A stretch of DNA of 64,000 bases from Mesorhizobium loti (lineage in GTDB: Bacteria > Pseudomonadota > Alphaproteobacteria > Rhizobiales > Rhizobiaceae): assembly GCF_001510895.1 (NCBI RefSeq), contig NZ_LPWA01000046.1, forward strand, positions 81,311 to 145,310, in the 5' to 3' direction. The position numbers and the translations under genes were made by a program. Position 1 is the stretch's first letter. Every line of letters begins with the position of its first letter. Positions 60,426-64,000 of the stretch are shown one piece after another. Under the pieces are notes generated by a model. The model was given only the letters and a program-made list of their open reading frames with translations, did not search any database and was not told where the DNA came from.

Positions 60426-61010
60426 ATGATGCGCTCAATTCTGGTCGGCATTCTCGTCCTGATGGCGGCAGGCATCGGCTGGCTCACCTTCGACTGGTAC
60501 CGCGGCCATTATGGCGGCGAGCCCTATGGCGCCCCCTTCGCCCTGATCGACCAGAAGAAAGCGCCGATCACCGAGGCTGCGTTCCGAGGTCATCCGAGCG
60601 TCGTCTTCTTCGGCTTCACCCACTGCCCGGAAGTCTGCCCGACGACACTGTTCGAACTGGCCGGCTGGCTTAAGACGATGGGCGACAGCGGCAAGACCCT
60701 CAACGCCTATTTTGTCACTGTGGACCCTGAGCGCGACACGCCGGAGATCATGAACTCCTACGTCAGCAACTTCTCCGACCGCATCACCGGCATCACCGGC
60801 GATCCGGACAAGGTCCATGCCATGGCCAAGGCCTTCGGCATCTACTGGAAGAAGGTCGACACCGGCGACGGCGACTACACGATGGACCACACGGCCTCGG
60901 TGCTGCTGCTCAACGCCAGGGGCGAGTTCGCCGGCACCATCGCCTATGGCGAAAGCGCCGACACCGCGATTGCCAAGCTGAAGCGGCTCGCGGCGGGCGG
61001 CCAGGCATGA
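60426..61010 (+). CDS. SCO1/SenC-family copper chaperone
   Basis: 194 aa. An N-terminal anchor ('ILVGILVLMAAGIGWLTFDWY') and a thioredoxin fold facing the periplasm with the copper site C67-x-x-x-C71 (THCPEVCP) and H155 (MDHTASVLL). Helps deliver copper to the CuA centre of cytochrome c oxidase. No cox genes are adjacent. The stop codon TGA lies inside a palindromic repeat. Confidence 0.92.
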   Translation: MMRSILVGILVLMAAGIGWLTFDWYRGHYGGEPYGAPFALIDQKKAPITEAAFRGHPSVVFFGFTHCPEVCPTTLFELAGWLKTMGDSGKTLNAYFVTVDPERDTPEIMNSYVSNFSDRITGITGDPDKVHAMAKAFGIYWKKVDTGDGDYTMDHTASVLLLNARGEFAGTIAYGESADTAIAKLKRLAAGGQA

Positions 61011-61049
61011 TCCCGAGAAGTGGGAACCGGTTCTCGGAAATGATCATGC
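61005..61049. repeat. Intergenic palindrome with GCATGA/TCATGC ends, copy 2
   Basis: GCATGA (61005-61010) and TCATGC (61044-61049) enclose CCGAGAA-GTGGGAACCGG-TTCTCGG. Same layout as 15161-15205. Its first bases form the stop codon of the SCO gene. Confidence 0.8.
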
Positions 61050-61068
61050 TTGAACAAGAGTCGCCCTG

Positions 61069-61941
61069 ATGGCGCAGACAAGGTTCCATTTTACCGCGGG
61101 CAAGGCCGAGGCCGACCGCATCTTCGCGGCGCTCGACGCCGCCTTCGAGGATGACGGCCTGCCGCTCGCCGTGCTTGAGGTCGACGAGGCCAACGACATC
61201 CACGAAGTGTCGCTCTATGCCGATGGCGATGTCGATGCGGTCGAAGCGCGGGTCAACGACGTCCTCGCAGGACTCGCTCTTTCGAAGCCGGTCGAACGCG
61301 AGACGCTTCCCGATATCGACTGGGTGGCGCGCTCGCTCGAAGGACTGAAGCCGGTCCGCGCCGGACGTTTCTTCGTCCATGGCGCGCATGATCGCGGCAA
61401 GCGCCACAGCAGCGATCTCGCCATCGAGATCGAGGCGGGCCTCGCCTTCGGCACCGGCCATCACGGCACCACTGCCGGCTGCCTCGAAATGCTGGAGCAG
61501 GTGGTGCTGCGCGAACGCCCGCGCAACGCGCTCGATCTCGGAACGGGGAGCGCGGTGCTGGCGATCGCGCTGGCCAAGCTCGCGCATATCCCGGTTCTGG
61601 CGACCGACATCGATCCGGTTGCCGTTCGCGTCGCCGCCGCCAATGCCCGCCTCAATCATGTCAAGGCGCTCGTCGAGACGGTGACGGCGCCGGGTTTCCA
61701 TCACCCGATCTTCGCCAGGCGCGCGCCCTTCGATCTGATCGTCGCCAACATCCTGGCGCGGCCGCTGATGCGGCTGGCGCCGGAGATGGCCAAGCACATC
61801 AGGCTCGGCGGCTCGCTGGTACTTTCCGGCATCCTCGACCGCCAGCGCGACGCCGTGATCTCGGCCTATGTCGGCCAGAGCTTCCGCCACGTCCGCACCC
61901 TGCATCGCGAGGGCTGGGTGACGATCCACCTCAAGCGCTGA
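61069..61941 (+). CDS. prmA: Ribosomal protein L11 methyltransferase
   Basis: 290 aa. An N-terminal substrate-recognition domain (residues 1-100) is followed by a SAM-dependent methyltransferase: '[20 protein letters not shown]' (PrmA hallmark GTGxHxTT), motif I '[18 protein letters not shown]', '[19 protein letters not shown]' and '[18 protein letters not shown]' (N-P-P-Y-like NILA). Trimethylates lysines of L11. Confidence 0.95.
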   Translation: MAQTRFHFTAGKAEADRIFAALDAAFEDDGLPLAVLEVDEANDIHEVSLYADGDVDAVEARVNDVLAGLALSKPVERETLPDIDWVARSLEGLKPVRAGRFFVHGAHDRGKRHSSDLAIEIEAGLAFGTGHHGTTAGCLEMLEQVVLRERPRNALDLGTGSAVLAIALAKLAHIPVLATDIDPVAVRVAAANARLNHVKALVETVTAPGFHHPIFARRAPFDLIVANILARPLMRLAPEMAKHIRLGGSLVLSGILDRQRDAVISAYVGQSFRHVRTLHREGWVTIHLKR

Positions 61942-62034
61942 GACCCAGCCTGATCCATTATTCTGGCCCTGCCGAAATCGATTCCGGTTTGGGAGGCCAT
62001 GCGCTACGGTCCAGCCATTCGAGGAGATGCCATA

Positions 62035-63878
62035 ATGTTCCAGACCTTTGACTCAGCAGGCGATCCGGCCGTCGGCAAGCCGCGCGTGGCGATGCTGCGC
62101 CAATGGCTGGCGGAGAACGGCCTGGACGGCTTCATGGTGCCGCGTGCCGACGAGCATCAGGGCGAGTATGTCGCCGACCGCTCGGCGCGGCTGAAATGGC
62201 TGACCGGTTTTTCCGGCTCCGCCGGCGTTGCCATCATCCTGCGCGACCGCGCCTTCGTCTTCGTCGACGGCCGCTACACGCTGCAGGTGCGCAATGAGGT
62301 CGACCTTTCGATCTTCACCATCGAGAGCCTCATCGACAATCCGCCAGCCTCCTGGATCAAGGACAATCTCGGCAAGGGCGCGCGGCTCGGCTTCGACCCC
62401 TGGCTGCATACGATCGGCGAGATCAAGGCGCTAAAGGCTTCGGCCGAACAGTCCGGCGCGACGCTGGTGCCGCTCGACAAAACCCGATCGACGTCGTCTG
62501 GAAGGATCAGCCGGAGCCGCCGCGCGCACCGGTGGAGCTCCACCCGATCGCCTTTGCCGGCGAGCTTGCCAAGGACAAGCTGGCGCGGCTGGCTGGCGTG
62601 ATCGAAAAGGACGGCGCGACCCATGCGGTGCTGACCGACCCCTCCTCGATCGCCTGGGCCTTCAACATCCGTGGCGGCGACGTGGCGCACACGCCGCTGG
62701 CGCTCGGCTTCGCCATCCTCGCCGCCGACGGCAAGCACCAGCTCTTCATGGACCCGCGCAAATTCTCGCGCCAGGTCGCGGCCTATCTCACCCAGCTTGC
62801 CGATCTGCACGATCCGGGCGAGTTCGAAGCAGCCATCGCTGGGCTTGCCGACGATGGCGCAAAAATCGCGCTCGATCCGGTGCTGGCGGCGGAAAAGCTG
62901 AAGATGCTGGTCGAAGGCAATGGCGGCGCGGTCATATCGGCCGCGGACCCCGCCCGCATCCCGCGCGCCACCAAGAACCAGGCCGAGGTCAACGGCAGCC
63001 GCGCCGCGCATCGCCGCGACGGCGCCGCGGTCGCCAAGCTGCTCTGCTGGCTCGACCGGCAGAAGCCGAACACGCTCGACGAGATCGATGTCGTGACCAG
63101 GCTCGAGGAGGTGCGCCGACAGACCGGTGAGGAAACGCAGATGCCGCTGCGCGACGTCTCCTTCGACACCATTTCCGGCGCCGGTCCGAACGGCGCCATC
63201 ATGCACTACCGCGTTTCGCGCGCCACCAGCCGCAAGCTTCAGAGCGGCGAGCTGTTCCTGCTCGATTCCGGCGGGCAGTACCAGGACGGCACCACCGATA
63301 TCACCCGCACGGTGCCGATCGGCCAGCCGACCGAGGAGATGCGCGAGCGCTTCACGCTGGTGCTGAAGGGCATGATCGGCATCTCGACGCTGCGCTTTCC
63401 CGCCGGAACGCGCGGCTCCGAAATCGACGCGATCGCCCGCATGGCACTATGGAAGCATGGCTGCGATTTTGCCCATGGCACCGGCCACGGGGTCGGCTCC
63501 TACCTTGCCGTGCACGAAGGCCCGCAGCGCATCGCCCGCACCGGCACCGAAAAACTGCTTGCCGGCATGATGCTCTCCAACGAGCCGGGCTACTACAAGG
63601 AAGGGTCTTACGGCATTCGCATCGAGAACCTGATCCTGGTGACACCGGCGGAGCAGATCGAAGGCGGCGACATCGCCATGCACGGTTTCGAGACGCTGAC
63701 GCTGGCGCCGATCGACAAGCGCCTCATCCGCACCGATCTTCTGACGCGCGACGAGTTGCACTGGCTCGACCAGTATCACGCGCGCGTGCTTTCCGAGATC
63801 GGTCCGATGGTGGATGTCGAGACGCTGGCCTGGCTGGAGAAGGCGACAGCGCCGCTGCCGCACGACGCCAAGATCTGA
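62035..63878 (+). pseudogene. pepP: Xaa-Pro aminopeptidase (aminopeptidase P), one-base frameshift
   Basis: The first frame, from ATG 62035 (GAGGAG upstream), gives creatinase-like domain 1 ('LDGFMVPRADEHQGEYVADRSARLKWLTGFSGSAGVAII'). It slips at a run of four A (62479-62482); one more A restores 'LDKNPIDVVWKDQPEPPRAPVELHPIAFAGE' and the rest to 63878. The pita-bread metallopeptidase domain is intact: 'LLDSGGQYQDGTTDITRT' (two Asp), 'GHGVGSYLAVHE' (His), 'MLSNEPGYY' and 'RIENLILV' (Glu), binding two Mn2+. Repaired length is about 614 aa, usual for the three-domain enzyme. Most likely a homopolymer sequencing error. Confidence 0.85.
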
Positions 63879-63889
63879 GGTCAGCTTCT

Positions 63890-63913
63890 TTCTCCCCGTT
63901 CACGGGGAGAAAT
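63890..63913. terminator. Hairpin after pepP
   Basis: TTTCTCCCCGT-TC-ACGGGGAGAAA, 11 bp after the pepP stop. Perfect arms; it resembles common rhizobial intergenic palindromes and may terminate transcription. The remaining 87 bases to the window end show no gene. Confidence 0.55.
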
Positions 63914-64000
63914 GCCCGGCAGGGCAATGAGCGACTATCTGAGGTGTCAAGTTGCATTTGCGAACTCGCTTCGCGCATCGCGTGCTTTTGCATTGAGAAT

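Overview
The window is a GC-rich, gene-dense stretch of an alphaproteobacterial chromosome, most likely a rhizobial Hyphomicrobiales member close to Mesorhizobium. Supporting signs are the hflK-hflC-DUF2065-Do protease block, the divergent miaA/serB pair, sspB followed by DUF4169 and ribbon-helix-helix genes, a circularly permuted (two-piece) tmRNA, and short intergenic palindromes of the kind scattered through rhizobial genomes. I see no rRNA, tRNA, phage, insertion sequence with a transposase, or CRISPR array. About 64 protein genes are supported.

Layout. 1-5.1 kb: the end of a flavin monooxygenase, then a tmpA-tmpB pair predicted to turn 2-(trimethylamino)ethylphosphonate into glycine betaine and phosphate, with a divergent LysR regulator, a GNAT gene and an XRE-cupin regulator. 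5.1-11.2 kb: a HerA/DUF87 ATPase, a diguanylate cyclase, miaA/serB, a GNAT gene and a ribbon-helix-helix/PIN toxin-antitoxin module. 11.2-22.7 kb: envelope proteolysis (Do protease, HflKC), folA, a DUF4424 gene, cobF, a molybdate cluster (modE, modABC, mop) and thyA. 22.8-27 kb: tmRNA, an AAA ATPase, an MFS exporter with a TetR regulator, and sspB, so both the SsrA tag and its ClpXP adaptor lie here. 27-40.5 kb: ClC channel/MarR, a large AsmA-like protein, DyP peroxidase, a GlcD-type oxidoreductase, a thioesterase, Lrp/EamA and a dienelactone hydrolase. 40.5-45.7 kb: a membrane PQQ dehydrogenase and a UvrD-type helicase. 45.7-51.9 kb: a five-gene sugar or polyol uptake and oxidation operon under a divergent LacI regulator with two adjoining operator sequences. 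52-64 kb: esterase-like protein, MATE and MFS transporters, TMEM175 channel, SDR, iron permease-like protein, hexapeptide transferase, a deleted creA, SCO, prmA and an aminopeptidase P.

Two things stand out. First, six otherwise conserved genes (cobF, an AAA ATPase, the AsmA-like gene, uvrD twice, a sugar-binding protein, aminopeptidase P) are each broken by a one- or two-base indel, several in homopolymers. This looks more like residual sequencing error than real decay, whereas creA carries a true internal deletion. Second, palindromic DNA is abundant: long hairpin repeats with compensating base changes, a 91-bp inverted-repeat element whose arms hold the stop codons of two convergent genes, and a palindromic repeat inserted in frame in the uvrD coding sequence between helicase motifs II and III. 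Most regulators also have a clear palindrome at their own promoter. I found no wholly new multi-gene system. The strongest candidates for follow-up are the in-frame repeat in uvrD, the hairpin repeat family, and the palindrome that straddles the start codon of the XRE-cupin gene.
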